36,517 bases of DNA, from contig NZ_BSPC01000037.1 in the NCBI RefSeq assembly GCF_030160835.1, forward strand, positions 1-36,517. Direction: 5' to 3'. The notes under the pieces are model-generated. The model worked only from the letters and a program-made list of their open reading frames with translations. It did no database searches and was not told the origin of the DNA. Numbering within the stretch: position 1 is the first letter of the stretch; every line of letters starts with the position of its first letter. This stretch comes from Labrys miyagiensis. Its GTDB lineage: Bacteria; Pseudomonadota; Alphaproteobacteria; Rhizobiales; Labraceae. Below are positions 1-6,845 of this stretch, one piece after another. The position numbers were made by a program, and so were the translations under genes.

Positions 1-145
1 TCAATCGGAATGCGTGATTGGGCCCATATCGGTCAATGATTAGGGCCGTTGGTATTATGCTCTACAAGCACAGCCGAATGACAGCGGCAGCGGTTCCTCG
101 CACCCTTGATTGCCGACATTGGCGAACTGCTCAGGCGTCAAAGAG

Positions 146-1558
146 TTAATTCCAGCTAATCGTCAAGACGCTGCCTGCGCGTTCCAGCGTTACGCGAGAG
201 GACTTGAACGGAGTAGTGCGGAAGGCGAGCAGATCATCGACAGTACGTACCGGCCGACCATCGATGCCGCGGATGATGTCGCCTTTCCGGAGCCCGAGAC
301 GGTATGCACCCGCCCCCACTCGCGCATCCAAGACGACGATACCAGAAATGCCACTGTCAACGCCAATCTCGTCAGCGAATGCGGGCGACAGGCTTGCAAC
401 TCTCGCGCCACGCAGAGGGCTAAGATTCGGCATCCAGGTGTCGTTGCTGGGTGGCTCATTGGGTGGCCGTTGCAAAGAAACGGAAACCTTGTGGAAATCT
501 CCGCCACGTTCGAGCGTCAATTGTACCGTGCTGCCGGCCTCCCGAGTGGCAATGCGATAACGCAGCGCCTGCGGATCATCAATCGGAAATTCGTCGACAG
601 CGAGGATCACGTCACCTTGTTGGAGACCCGCGTTATCTGCAGGGCCGCCCTTGAAGACATCTGTCACCAGAACACCGTGTAGCGAGGATAAGCCCAACAG
701 CTCCGCTATTTGCGGCAGTATGGTACGGCTCGAGATACCAATCCATGGTCGGACTAGTGGCTTACCTTTCACGGCACTGTCGACCATCCCACGCGCCATG
801 TTGCTAGGGATTGCGAAACCTAGCCCCTGCGACCCCCCAGAGGTTGAGTAGATCGCAGTGTTGATGCCTACAAGCGTTCCGTCCATGGCGATCAGGGCAC
901 CGCCGGAATTGCCGGGATTGATGGCTGCGTCGGTCTGGATGAAGAAGCGAAAATCGCCAACGCCGAATGAAGTACGCGCCGTAGCTGAGACGATTCCGCT
1001 CGTCACGGTTTGGCCAAGTCCGAACGGATTGCCGATCGCTATCACACGATCGCCAGCCTTGAGACGATCTGAGTCGCCGAACTCGATCGATGGCAACGCC
1101 GCGCCGCCGGCGTCGATCCGTAGGACAGCTAAATCGGTGTGCTGGTCGGAAACCAACACCTCCGCTGAGTGAGCCTGACCGCCAGGCAAGGCGACAAGTA
1201 TTCCGCTGGCCCCTTCAACCACATGATAGTTGGTGACGATGACACCGTTCGCAGCCACGATGACGCCCGAGCCAAGCGAGCTTTCAAAACGGTCCTGCCC
1301 ATAGCCAAACAAAAGGGTATCCCTGAACAGCCGCCAGAATGCGGAGCCATCGAGATAACGGGTCGCTGAGCGATTGCGGATGACTTTTTGGGCAAAGATG
1401 TTGACGACCGATGGAGCAGTCCTTTCGACGAGCGGCGCCAACGATTGGCTGGGTGGTGGAGCAGGCGGCACATCTTCCGCGGCAGTAACGGGCGCAAAAA
1501 TTGTCGCGCCGATTAGCGCTGTCATCCGGATTGCCATTGCGAAGGTGCGCAACTGCAT
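146..1558 (-). CDS. DegP/HtrA-like periplasmic serine endoprotease
   Basis: Trypsin-like S1C protease of the HtrA/DegP family, expected to degrade or chaperone misfolded periplasmic proteins. The 470-residue product has an Ala-rich signal peptide (about 1-27), a protease domain with the triad visible as H112 (TNYHVVEGA), D142 (QHTDLAVLRI) and S218 (NPGNSGGAL), then two PDZ domains (about 280-370 and 385-465). Length fits the family. The reading frame extends 24 codons further upstream, but the ATG at 1558 is followed directly by a signal peptide and preceded by a GGAAGGGA-type ribosome site, so I chose it. It starts 28 nt after the stop of the membrane-protein gene and is probably cotranscribed with it. 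Beyond 'DegP-like' the paralog (DegP, DegQ, MucD) cannot be settled. Confidence 0.93.
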   Translation of the reverse strand: MQLRTFAMAIRMTALIGATIFAPVTAAEDVPPAPPPSQSLAPLVERTAPSVVNIFAQKVIRNRSATRYLDGSAFWRLFRDTLLFGYGQDRFESSLGSGVIVAANGVIVTNYHVVEGASGILVALPGGQAHSAEVLVSDQHTDLAVLRIDAGGAALPSIEFGDSDRLKAGDRVIAIGNPFGLGQTVTSGIVSATARTSFGVGDFRFFIQTDAAINPGNSGGALIAMDGTLVGINTAIYSTSGGSQGLGFAIPSNMARGMVDSAVKGKPLVRPWIGISSRTILPQIAELLGLSSLHGVLVTDVFKGGPADNAGLQQGDVILAVDEFPIDDPQALRYRIATREAGSTVQLTLERGGDFHKVSVSLQRPPNEPPSNDTWMPNLSPLRGARVASLSPAFADEIGVDSGISGIVVLDARVGAGAYRLGLRKGDIIRGIDGRPVRTVDDLLAFRTTPFKSSRVTLERAGSVLTISWN

Positions 1559-1586
1559 GGGTAGTATTTCCCTTCCCAGGTCACGT

Positions 1587-2177
1587 TCATTGCCACGGAA
1601 AGTAAACAGGCAAGAGGATCGCGGCGACAACCACCCAGAATAGGACTACGGAATAATAGGCGGCACTCTTGAAATGGCCGGTGATCCGCCGGTCGGCGGG
1701 AAAATCCTGATCCCTGAACTGGCTGTGAATCTGCTCCCACAGATCAGTCGCTGATTCAGCATGGAGATGCTCGCATTTTTCGATAAAAGAACGCTCGGTG
1801 TTACCGCGGGGCCGACTGCGTAGGTAGTCACGATAGAAATCGCAACCCAGACTTAATTCGAGAAAGATGATGCGCGGATACAGAACCACGACACCGCGGT
1901 CGATCGTCAATACGACCCGGTAGGCAAACCACACGATCAAGGAAGCAATAAGGGCGGCGGCAATCAGCAAGGGTCTGCTTGCCAAATCGAGGCTTAGAAG
2001 TAGCATCAACCAAAAATAGCCGTGCGCTACCACATGACCGAAAGCGTACCACGCATTGTAAGAGCGGATGGTAGCAAGGCGCTGGTCGTGAATAACCCTA
2101 TATTCAAGCTCGCGACTGCCAGACGCTAGGGGCTCCTGCCTCAGCTGCCCTGTGGTTTTGACGTTGGCAGTGTCCAT
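1587..2177 (-). CDS. Hypothetical inner-membrane protein cotranscribed with the HtrA-like protease
   Basis: No family recognised with confidence. The 196-residue product has a soluble N-terminus, a hydrophobic pair in the middle (a stretch around HGYFWLMLLLSLDL, then LLIAAALIASLIVWFAY) with a PH-like or DUF304-like strand pattern after it (VVLTIDRGVVVLYPRIIFLE), and a C-terminal membrane segment (YYSVVLFWVVVAAILL). The ATG at 2177 has GGGAG 7 nt upstream. A TTG at 2225 in the same frame, with AAGG close by, is an alternative start adding 16 residues. Its stop lies 28 nt before the protease start, so a membrane-quality-control operon is a reasonable inference. The role itself is unknown. Confidence 0.75.
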   Translation of the reverse strand: MDTANVKTTGQLRQEPLASGSRELEYRVIHDQRLATIRSYNAWYAFGHVVAHGYFWLMLLLSLDLASRPLLIAAALIASLIVWFAYRVVLTIDRGVVVLYPRIIFLELSLGCDFYRDYLRSRPRGNTERSFIEKCEHLHAESATDLWEQIHSQFRDQDFPADRRITGHFKSAAYYSVVLFWVVVAAILLPVYFPWQ

Positions 2178-2300
2178 TGGGACGCTCCCAATATCCTCCG
2201 TCGTAGTTATACATTTTAGTTCCAACTTACCTTGTTGGCAAGGTCTCCTTGTCTGGATGGAACAGAGTAAGAAACCGGGACAACTGTCGAACTGTCTTTA

Positions 2301-2330
2301 ATAATGAAACAAAGGACCTGTAATTGTCAA
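2301..2330 (-). promoter_or_regulatory. Candidate sigma70-type promoter of the membrane protein / protease operon
   Basis: Read on the minus strand, a perfect TTGACA (2330-2325) is followed after 18 nt by CATTAT (2306-2301, 4/6 to TATAAT). Transcription would begin near 2293 and give a leader of about 115 nt before the ATG at 2177. The region is clearly more AT-rich than its surroundings. Inference from sequence only. Confidence 0.4.
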
Positions 2331-2433
2331 TGTATCGTCGTGTACTTAATATCAAACGATGTATTTAAGGAAGAGATTCCGACTTAGTTTACTACTGTTA
2401 ATTCGAGATTCGATCTGCACAACCTTGTTAGCG

Positions 2434-2556
2434 ACAGTGTCACGAGAACTTTGGCCGTGCGAGGCGCGCCGGGGTAGGGAGCCGATCTTCGACTTCCGCC
2501 ACCAGGTGCCGCCTGAAGTCATTTGGTACGCGGTCTGGCTCTACTGCCATTCACGT
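2434..2556 (+). pseudogene. IS6-family transposase, 5' remnant (copy 1)
   Basis: The plus strand reads RHQVPPEVIWYAVWLYCHS, a decayed match to the IS6 transposase N-terminus (typical form RHQFPPEIIRHAVWLYLRF). The noncoding 80 bases before it (from GACAGTGTCACGAGAACTTTGG) match the left end of the second, inverted IS6 remnant at 2756-3010 (ATTGTCACGGGAACTTTGACGG), so this is the left terminus plus the first codons of the same element type. No start codon survives. The match ends where a GTAAGCG sequence begins at 2557. Confidence 0.7.
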
Positions 2557-2760
2557 GTAAGCGCCAAGGAGGCCCCATCTGGTGGGCGCGATGAAGGGGT
2601 GGAATTCGGGTAGGAAGAAGAGCTTTCGCAGTGAGGTTCTATGTCTGCTGCTATGCCTGATCACAGAACATTCCAGATGATCGAGGCTGTTTCGGATCGA
2701 TTGGAAGGGACGCCGCGGCAGGTGCGCCGGCATTGGTCAGATGCGTTCAAGGCGCGAGCC
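2557..2760 (+). pseudogene. IS66-family left end with truncated TnpA
   Basis: GTAAGCG at 2557 matches the usual IS66-family terminus. Downstream, a frame from the ATG at 2641 (or ATG 2653) reads IEAVSDRLEGTPRQVRRHWS and then DAFKARA, the N-terminus of IS66 accessory protein TnpA, whose basic RRxWSDxFKARAV block is conserved in the family. The homology stops at about 2760, where the sequence passes into an IS6 remnant in the opposite orientation; the bases around 2752-2760 could belong to either element. The fragment lacks the rest of tnpA, tnpB and tnpC, and is not functional. Confidence 0.65.
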
Positions 2761-3010
2761 GACGCAGGTTGCGGGCATACGCCGATCCGAACTTGTCGAC
2801 CCATCGCCGGATCGTCTCATAGGAGACGTCGAGGCCGCGTTCGGCCAGCAATTCTTCGACATCGCGGTAGCTCAAGGTGAACCGCAGATAGAGCCACACG
2901 GCATGCCGGATGATCTCGGGCGGGAACTGGTGAAGGGCCTAGGAAATCGGCTGCATGCCCCTCCCCCACCGCATCACGGCTCACACCGTCAAAGTTCCCG
3001 TGACAATGCC
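2756..3010 (-). pseudogene. IS6-family transposase, 5' remnant (copy 2)
   Basis: Minus strand: a terminal-repeat-like GGCATTGTCA at 3010-3001, about 45 bases of leader, then an ATG at 2956 opening an IS6-type transposase N-terminus. Recognisable blocks are HQFPPEIIRHAVWLYLRF, LSYRDVEELLAERGLDVSYE and TIRRWVDKFG. Codon 6 is an amber stop (TAG at 2941-2939), and the frame ends soon after ARNLRRL near 2760, before the DDE catalytic domain. The element is a dead 5' fragment, inverted relative to copy 1. Confidence 0.85.
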
Positions 3011-3105
3011 CTTGAGACTGTTTTCCCATTATGCCCGCCCAACACGAAATTCCTGACACTCCCCGTGCAGGGGATTTTCTGCTTGGTAGCGCTCAGGCCT
3101 CGGCT

Positions 3106-3525
3106 TTACTTGCAACGATGATACGTCGTCGCAATGTCGGGAAAATCTGGATCGACCCGGGAGATCGTGTCGGCATCCTTCACTTTGATGCTCACGGTCA
3201 TATCCCCGAACATGATCTGGGATTCGCAATGCAGACGCAGCTTGACTGTATCCGCGCTCTGTTTGCGGGACGCGATCGAGCAGGTGCTCGTAAGCCCATG
3301 TATCTGATCTCCGTTAATAAGGACCCCGGGCAGAGCGGTGCCTTGGTTCTGCGCAAAGTCCATTTTTCCATTCTTTATGGTGAAAACATTGGCGCAGGAC
3401 TCGCCCTCTATCACCCAGGCGCCATCAAAGCTGTCGCCAGAGGCAGCCTCTGTCGAACCTGTTCCCAGCGCAAATAGAAATGCGGCAACGAACGCCTGAA
3501 GATAGACCAATGATCGATTAGACAT
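3106..3525 (-). CDS. Hypothetical secreted protein
   Basis: A 139-residue product with a convincing signal peptide (MSNRSLVYLQAFVAAFLFAL, cleavage expected after TEA-A near residue 28). The mature domain of about 110 residues opens with DGAWVIEGESCANVFTIKNG and has four cysteines (in ESCANV, TSTCSI, RLHCES and the C-terminal YHRCK), which suggests disulfides in the periplasm. I do not recognise a named family. The ATG at 3525 has GGAG 8 nt upstream; an earlier in-frame ATG at 3546 lacks a site. The gene stands alone between IS debris and the 150-bp element. Confidence 0.7.
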   Translation of the reverse strand: MSNRSLVYLQAFVAAFLFALGTGSTEAASGDSFDGAWVIEGESCANVFTIKNGKMDFAQNQGTALPGVLINGDQIHGLTSTCSIASRKQSADTVKLRLHCESQIMFGDMTVSIKVKDADTISRVDPDFPDIATTYHRCK

Positions 3526-3693
3526 TTGTGGCACTCCATCTGGCATGCGCCGAGCCTATCCAAGGTGGTTATGGACGCAATCTTATCCGACATGCGCCGG
3601 CTGAGCGGCTCTTCGGGGCAAGATTGACGCCAGGGGCGGGCATTGGCAAGCCCGAACCTCGCCGCGAGCGCCCAAATGTCCGGGAGGCCGGTT

Positions 3694-3843
3694 GGCATTG
3701 TCAACTTGAGCCGTCTGGCTCCGAAGGACGGCAATTTCCCCTCACCTGGAACGTCTCATTCGGGCGCTCTCGAACATGTGGAAGCTGGGATCTACAAGAA
3801 AATTGCTCAGATTGATGTGCTCGTCGGTTAAGTTGACAGTGCC
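3694..3843. mobile_element. 150-bp MITE-like inverted-repeat element, copy A
   Basis: Exactly 150 bp, bounded by GGCATTGTCAACTT at the left and, inverted, GGCACTGTCAACTTAAC at the right. Copy B at 18661-18810 has the same length, the same ends and patchy internal similarity, clearest over the right-hand 90 bp. Length and structure suggest a miniature inverted-repeat element or an element with internal deletion. The GGCATTGTCA terminus also matches the end of the IS6 remnant at 3010, so mobilisation by an IS6-type transposase is possible. No target-site duplication is visible. It abuts the broken gene at 3844. Confidence 0.6.
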
Positions 3844-4132
3844 TCCCAGACCTTTACGGGCCAGTTTGGAAGGCAATCTATGGGTGGCGCAACATGTCAT
3901 CCCGGCCCTGCGCAAACTTCATATCATCCGCAGTTGGGCTGCGATGAACGTCAATATCGACGGCGCCCCAATTCTAGGTGAGCATCCCGGCATTCCCGGC
4001 TTCTTCAATGCCGTCGCATCGAACGGCTACACACTCGGTCCCCTGGTCGGCTGTATCACGGCGGATCTGATCTGCCGCGGCGAAACAGACCGGGATGTTC
4101 GCGGCTTTTCCATATCGCGCTTTCGGAACTGA
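3844..4132 (+). pseudogene. 3' fragment of a FAD-dependent (DAO-type) amine/amino-acid oxidoreductase
   Basis: The frame reads LEGNLWVAQHVIPALRKL, then WAAMNVNIDGAPILGEHPGI and GFFNAVASNGYTLGPLVG. This is the C-terminal part of DAO-superfamily flavoproteins such as HcnC/glycine oxidase-like subunits, including the GAP(I)(I/L)G and SNGYTLGP segments that close over the FAD. Only about 95 of the usual 370-400 residues remain. The N-terminal Rossmann GxGxxG region is missing, and the coding match starts immediately after the 150-bp element. A nonfunctional remnant. Confidence 0.75.
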
Positions 4133-4162
4133 CAGAGTGCCGCTCGGTCAAGGAGATAGGCG

Positions 4163-4219
4163 ATGCCGTATATGAGCGCAAAGGAGCGGTCCGATTTCAT
4201 GTTCAGCTCTGCGCCTTAG
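4163..4219 (+). other. Possible truncated start of a former downstream gene
   Basis: An 18-codon frame (MPYMSAKERSDFMFSSAP) begins 30 nt after the oxidoreductase fragment with AAGGAG well placed upstream. It could be the surviving beginning of the next gene of the lost operon, cut after about 18 residues. Too short to identify. The following 217 bases up to 4436 hold nothing I recognise. Confidence 0.2.
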
Positions 4220-4436
4220 TCAAGCGTGCGACCGCCAACAGACATAAAAGGCGTTCTGAGAATTCGCCCCTTCTCGCCCAAAGAGGTCACCAGTGATTGG
4301 CAGATCGCCAAAATTAGGGAAAGTCGCCGAACAGCCCCCTATTTTTACCTTTGCCCGAGGGCAGGCCTGAACAACCGCTCTGAATAAGCGTTCTTCTGCC
4401 CACGAGGTTGGGAGAACCATATTAGCGCCAGGGGCA

Positions 4437-4643
4437 CTAGCTCAAATAAGCGCGCGGATCCTTATTCATCCACAAACACACAACCACAAATAATTCGGCC
4501 GAACAGTGACCACCGCTGCGAAGGCGGCTGAGGTTTGAATGCGACGTCTCAAGCTGCGCCGCCAGTTCGCGAAGCCCCAGTCCGCTTGAAGCAAGCTTGG
4601 CGTCAAAATCGGCGGCCAGTGCCGGCCATCGTCTGAAACGCAA
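4437..4643 (-). CDS. Short helix-turn-helix (XRE-like) protein
   Basis: A 68-residue product. The segment FDAKLASSGLGLRELAAQLE followed by TSHSNLSRLRSG has the spacing of a lambda-repressor-like HTH (helix 2 LRELAAQLE, turn, recognition helix HSNLSRL). A last helix follows (ELFVVVCLWMNKDPRAYL), as in small phage or plasmid repressors of this kind. The start is a TTG at 4643 with GGGAG 7 nt upstream; no ATG is available nearby. It probably binds DNA, perhaps its own promoter in the gap facing the gene at 4954. Function beyond that is unknown. Confidence 0.5.
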   Translation of the reverse strand: MRFRRWPALAADFDAKLASSGLGLRELAAQLETSHSNLSRLRSGGHCSAELFVVVCLWMNKDPRAYLS

Positions 4644-4661
4644 CGATTGTCTCCCGCTACT

Positions 4662-4784
4662 TCAGCTACCAGCGCTGCCCTTCTTCTGCATGGTCGCTCC
4701 GACCAGGCCGCCCGTTGCCAAAGACCCCCCGGTCGGTCCGATCCGAGGCGCGTTGCAACAGGGCGACCGTGATTGTCGTACCAT
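4662..4784 (-). CDS. Possible 40-residue ORF upstream of the HTH gene
   Basis: An ATG at 4784 with AAAGG 4 nt upstream opens 40 codons (MVRQSRSPCCNAPRIGPTGG to the end MQKKGSAGS), stopping 18 nt before the TTG start of the HTH gene. It has a Cys-Cys pair and is Gly/Ser-rich. The position suggests an upstream leader or small partner gene, but the coding signal is weak and no family is recognised. Confidence 0.2.
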   Translation of the reverse strand: MVRQSRSPCCNAPRIGPTGGSLATGGLVGATMQKKGSAGS

Positions 4785-4953
4785 TTGACCTTTTTTGGCT
4801 GCCAGATCAAAGCCGCGGTGGCGGTTCTTTGACTATGGCTGGTGCGACGATGCGCAGTGCTATACACTTGGCCAAAGAGGTATGCATTGGTATCACTTTC
4901 TGTTGGTTTTTAGTATCGTCCCTGTGGATCCTCAATGTGTGGAGAATTATCCT

Positions 4954-5202
4954 ATGAATTCTGCACAAAATAATTCGCCTGCCGAGTCCATTATTGCAGC
5001 GGCGGTTAGCTCGGTTGAGGAAATATCAGATAAGCCGAAAGATTATATTTCGGTGACTGCAAGTCCAGACCTAACGTTGGCGACGATAACTATCTTTGGC
5101 CAAGACAAGTCACTCGCTAGCATTGATTTCGATGCGGACCAGCTTGACATTCTTATCTCAAGGATTGTCGCGGTAAGAGACGCGTTGAGTGGTCGCAGAT
5201 AG
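4954..5202 (+). CDS. Hypothetical small protein (82 aa)
   Basis: The 82-residue product starts at ATG 4954 with GGAG 9 nt upstream; the frame is open further upstream, but the composition there does not look coding. It is acidic, with a Ser/Ala-rich N-terminus (MNSAQNNSPAESIIAAAVSS) and a C-terminal part alternating strands and a helix (TIFGQDKSLASIDFDADQLD, then ILISRIVAVRDAL). No signal peptide, membrane segment or known motif is seen. Codon use is less GC-rich than the flanking operons, in keeping with an accessory island. Confidence 0.5.
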   Translation: MNSAQNNSPAESIIAAAVSSVEEISDKPKDYISVTASPDLTLATITIFGQDKSLASIDFDADQLDILISRIVAVRDALSGRR

Positions 5203-5309
5203 CTACGCTAGATTGAAAACTCTTGAACGGAAACGTCCGCTTCTTTGACCTTACGCACCCGCCAGCGGTACCAAGCGGCATCGACGCCGCATAAGCGCCC
5301 CGGTTGCTA

Positions 5310-5495
5310 TCAGGCTCGCCCCTGAGGCTCGGCGTCTTCGAGTATAATTTGGTCTTGTAAACCAACCAGATCCCGCAAAATCACGATTGCCTGTGCGGCC
5401 TCCAGCAAGGCTGTTTCGATCTCTTCCACCGGCCGGTCGTCGACTTCAAATGCGAGATTGCGTAGTCGCTCGACGATATCTTGCTTCTTGTCCAT
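5310..5495 (-). CDS. Hypothetical small acidic helical protein (61 aa)
   Basis: The 61-residue product starts MDKKQDIVERLRNLAFEVDD and continues as two predicted helices rich in Glu, Leu and Ala (VEEIETALLEAAQAIVILRD). The composition and heptad-like spacing resemble small phage- or plasmid-borne proteins, but no family is assigned. The ATG at 5495 lacks an obvious ribosome site. It sits alone between the 82-residue gene and an IS6 remnant. Confidence 0.4.
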   Translation of the reverse strand: MDKKQDIVERLRNLAFEVDDRPVEEIETALLEAAQAIVILRDLVGLQDQIILEDAEPQGRA

Positions 5496-5615
5496 ACGAT
5501 GAGGTTATCAGAGTGGGGCAGTCATACCAATAACGTGCACCAGGCAAGACCTTACTGACCGCTTCTCTCTGGCGTCGTCCTAAGCACCCGTCCATCCAAT
5601 ACCTCGATAGGCCCT

Positions 5616-5747
5616 TCCCCGTTCATGCAGCAGATCCACAACATTCCTCAAAGGCAAGGGATAACGCACCTACATCGTTACCGCCAGGCGGATGACCTCT
5701 GGCGACGAATTGAAATAGCGAAACGGATTGAGCTTGGGGGCGGCCAT
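5616..5747 (-). pseudogene. IS6-family transposase, 5' remnant of a second subtype
   Basis: From the ATG at 5747 the minus strand reads MAAPKLNPFRYFNSSPEVIR, then VRYPLPLRNVVDLLHERG. This matches the N-terminus of the IS6 subgroup whose transposases start FRYFNSSPEVIRLVVMMYVR. Codon 26, a Tyr in the family, is TAG (5672-5670), and homology ends after 44 codons, so the gene is dead. Its leader reaches almost to the stop codon of the transport ATPase gene at 5835, marking the junction between the sugar locus and the accessory patch. Nothing else is recognised between 5496 and 5834. Confidence 0.8.
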
Positions 5748-5834
5748 CCTCGCTCCCTATCCTACGCCGCGACCTTCGGCAATTTGCTCTGACAGAGCGT
5801 GCGCAAAAGCTGCCAGTGGAGATCGGCACCCCTG

Positions 5835-6836
5835 CTACGACTGAATGCGCTTACCTGCTCCGTCAAAGCGATGGATCTTGTCGTTTTGGGGACCAAAACG
5901 CAGCGTCTCGCCGATCGTCACCGGCACATCGCCATCAATACGGATGGTCAGGCTCCCCAGGTCCGGTGACTCCAGATAGAGCATGGTATCGGCACCCAGA
6001 TGTTCGGCATGGCCGAGCACGCCGTGCCACGGTCCGTCGGACCGCAGATCTATATGCTCGGGCCGGATGCCGATCATGGTGGCATTGGCACGCACAGCCG
6101 TTTCGCCCGCGATGAAATTCATAGTCGGCGAGCCAATGAACCCGGCCACGAACAGATTGGCAGGGCTGTTGTAAAGCTCGAGCGGCGCACCGACCTGCTC
6201 GATCAGCCCGGCATTGAGCACAACGATCTTGTCTGCCAACGTCATCGCTTCGATTTGGTCATGGGTAACGTAGACCATGGTAGCGCCGAGCTGGCGATGG
6301 AGCTTGGCGATCTCGATGCGGGTGCCGACGCGCAGGGCCGCATCGAGATTGGACAGGGGTTCATCGAATAGAAACAGGCTCGGCTGGCGTACAATTGCGC
6401 GACCAATGGCGACGCGCTGGCGCTGCCCGCCCGACAGTTCCGCTGGGCGGCGCTGCAACAGGGCTTCGAGACGCAGCAACGCTGCCGCCTTCGCCACGCG
6501 CGTTTCGATCTCGCCTTTGGCTACGCCCTCCTGTTGGAGGGCCAGCCCCATGTTCTTCTCCACCGTCAGATGCGGATAAAGCGCATAAGACTGGAACACC
6601 ATTGCGATGCCCCGCTTGGCTGGCGGAGTGACATTCACTGTCCTTCCATCGATGGCAATATCGCCGGAGGTCTGTTCCTCCAGCCCCGCGATGATGCGCA
6701 GCAAGGTGGACTTGCCGCAGCCCGATGGGCCGACAAACACCACGAACTCGCCATGCGCCACATTGAGATCGACGCCCTTGATGACATCCATGGGGCCGAA
6801 CGATTTCTTGATCGATTTGAGGTCCAGCGAACCCAT
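5835..6836 (-). CDS. Sugar ABC transporter ATP-binding protein (UgpC/MsmK type)
   Basis: The 333-residue cytoplasmic ATPase that powers uptake by the two permeases encoded upstream. Visible motifs: Walker [10 protein letters not shown] (36-44), Q-loop Q82, signature LSGGQRQR (134-141), Walker B LFLFDEP (154-160) and switch H192 (VTHDQ). A C-terminal TOBE/MalK-like regulatory region (about 235-330) contains [10 protein letters not shown]. Start ATG at 6836 with AAGGA 6 nt upstream; it begins 9 nt after the oxidoreductase stop and is the last gene of the leftward arm. ATPases of this type can be shared among several transporters; context ties this one to the amino-sugar system. Confidence 0.93.
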   Translation of the reverse strand: MGSLDLKSIKKSFGPMDVIKGVDLNVAHGEFVVFVGPSGCGKSTLLRIIAGLEEQTSGDIAIDGRTVNVTPPAKRGIAMVFQSYALYPHLTVEKNMGLALQQEGVAKGEIETRVAKAAALLRLEALLQRRPAELSGGQRQRVAIGRAIVRQPSLFLFDEPLSNLDAALRVGTRIEIAKLHRQLGATMVYVTHDQIEAMTLADKIVVLNAGLIEQVGAPLELYNSPANLFVAGFIGSPTMNFIAGETAVRANATMIGIRPEHIDLRSDGPWHGVLGHAEHLGADTMLYLESPDLGSLTIRIDGDVPVTIGETLRFGPQNDKIHRFDGAGKRIQS

Positions 6837-6845
6837 TATGTGTCC

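Noticed and set aside
1-145. Repeated ATCGG/GATTGGG words at the left edge that recall IS21 terminal repeats
   Set aside because: Too short and irregular to call without the sequence further left.
110-682. 190-codon plus-strand frame and several shorter frames opposite the protease gene
   Set aside because: Antisense to a protease with full catalytic triad and PDZ domains; composition is not protein-like.
2741-3121. 126-codon plus-strand frame
   Set aside because: Lies opposite an IS6 transposase remnant whose minus-strand translation is clearly recognisable.
3411-3734. 107-codon minus-strand frame upstream of the secreted protein
   Set aside because: Partly overlaps that gene in another frame and runs into the 150-bp element; no family seen.
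5153-5365. 70-codon minus-strand frame containing MPLGTAGGC
   Set aside because: Overlaps both small genes on either side and looks like a commonly over-predicted frame.
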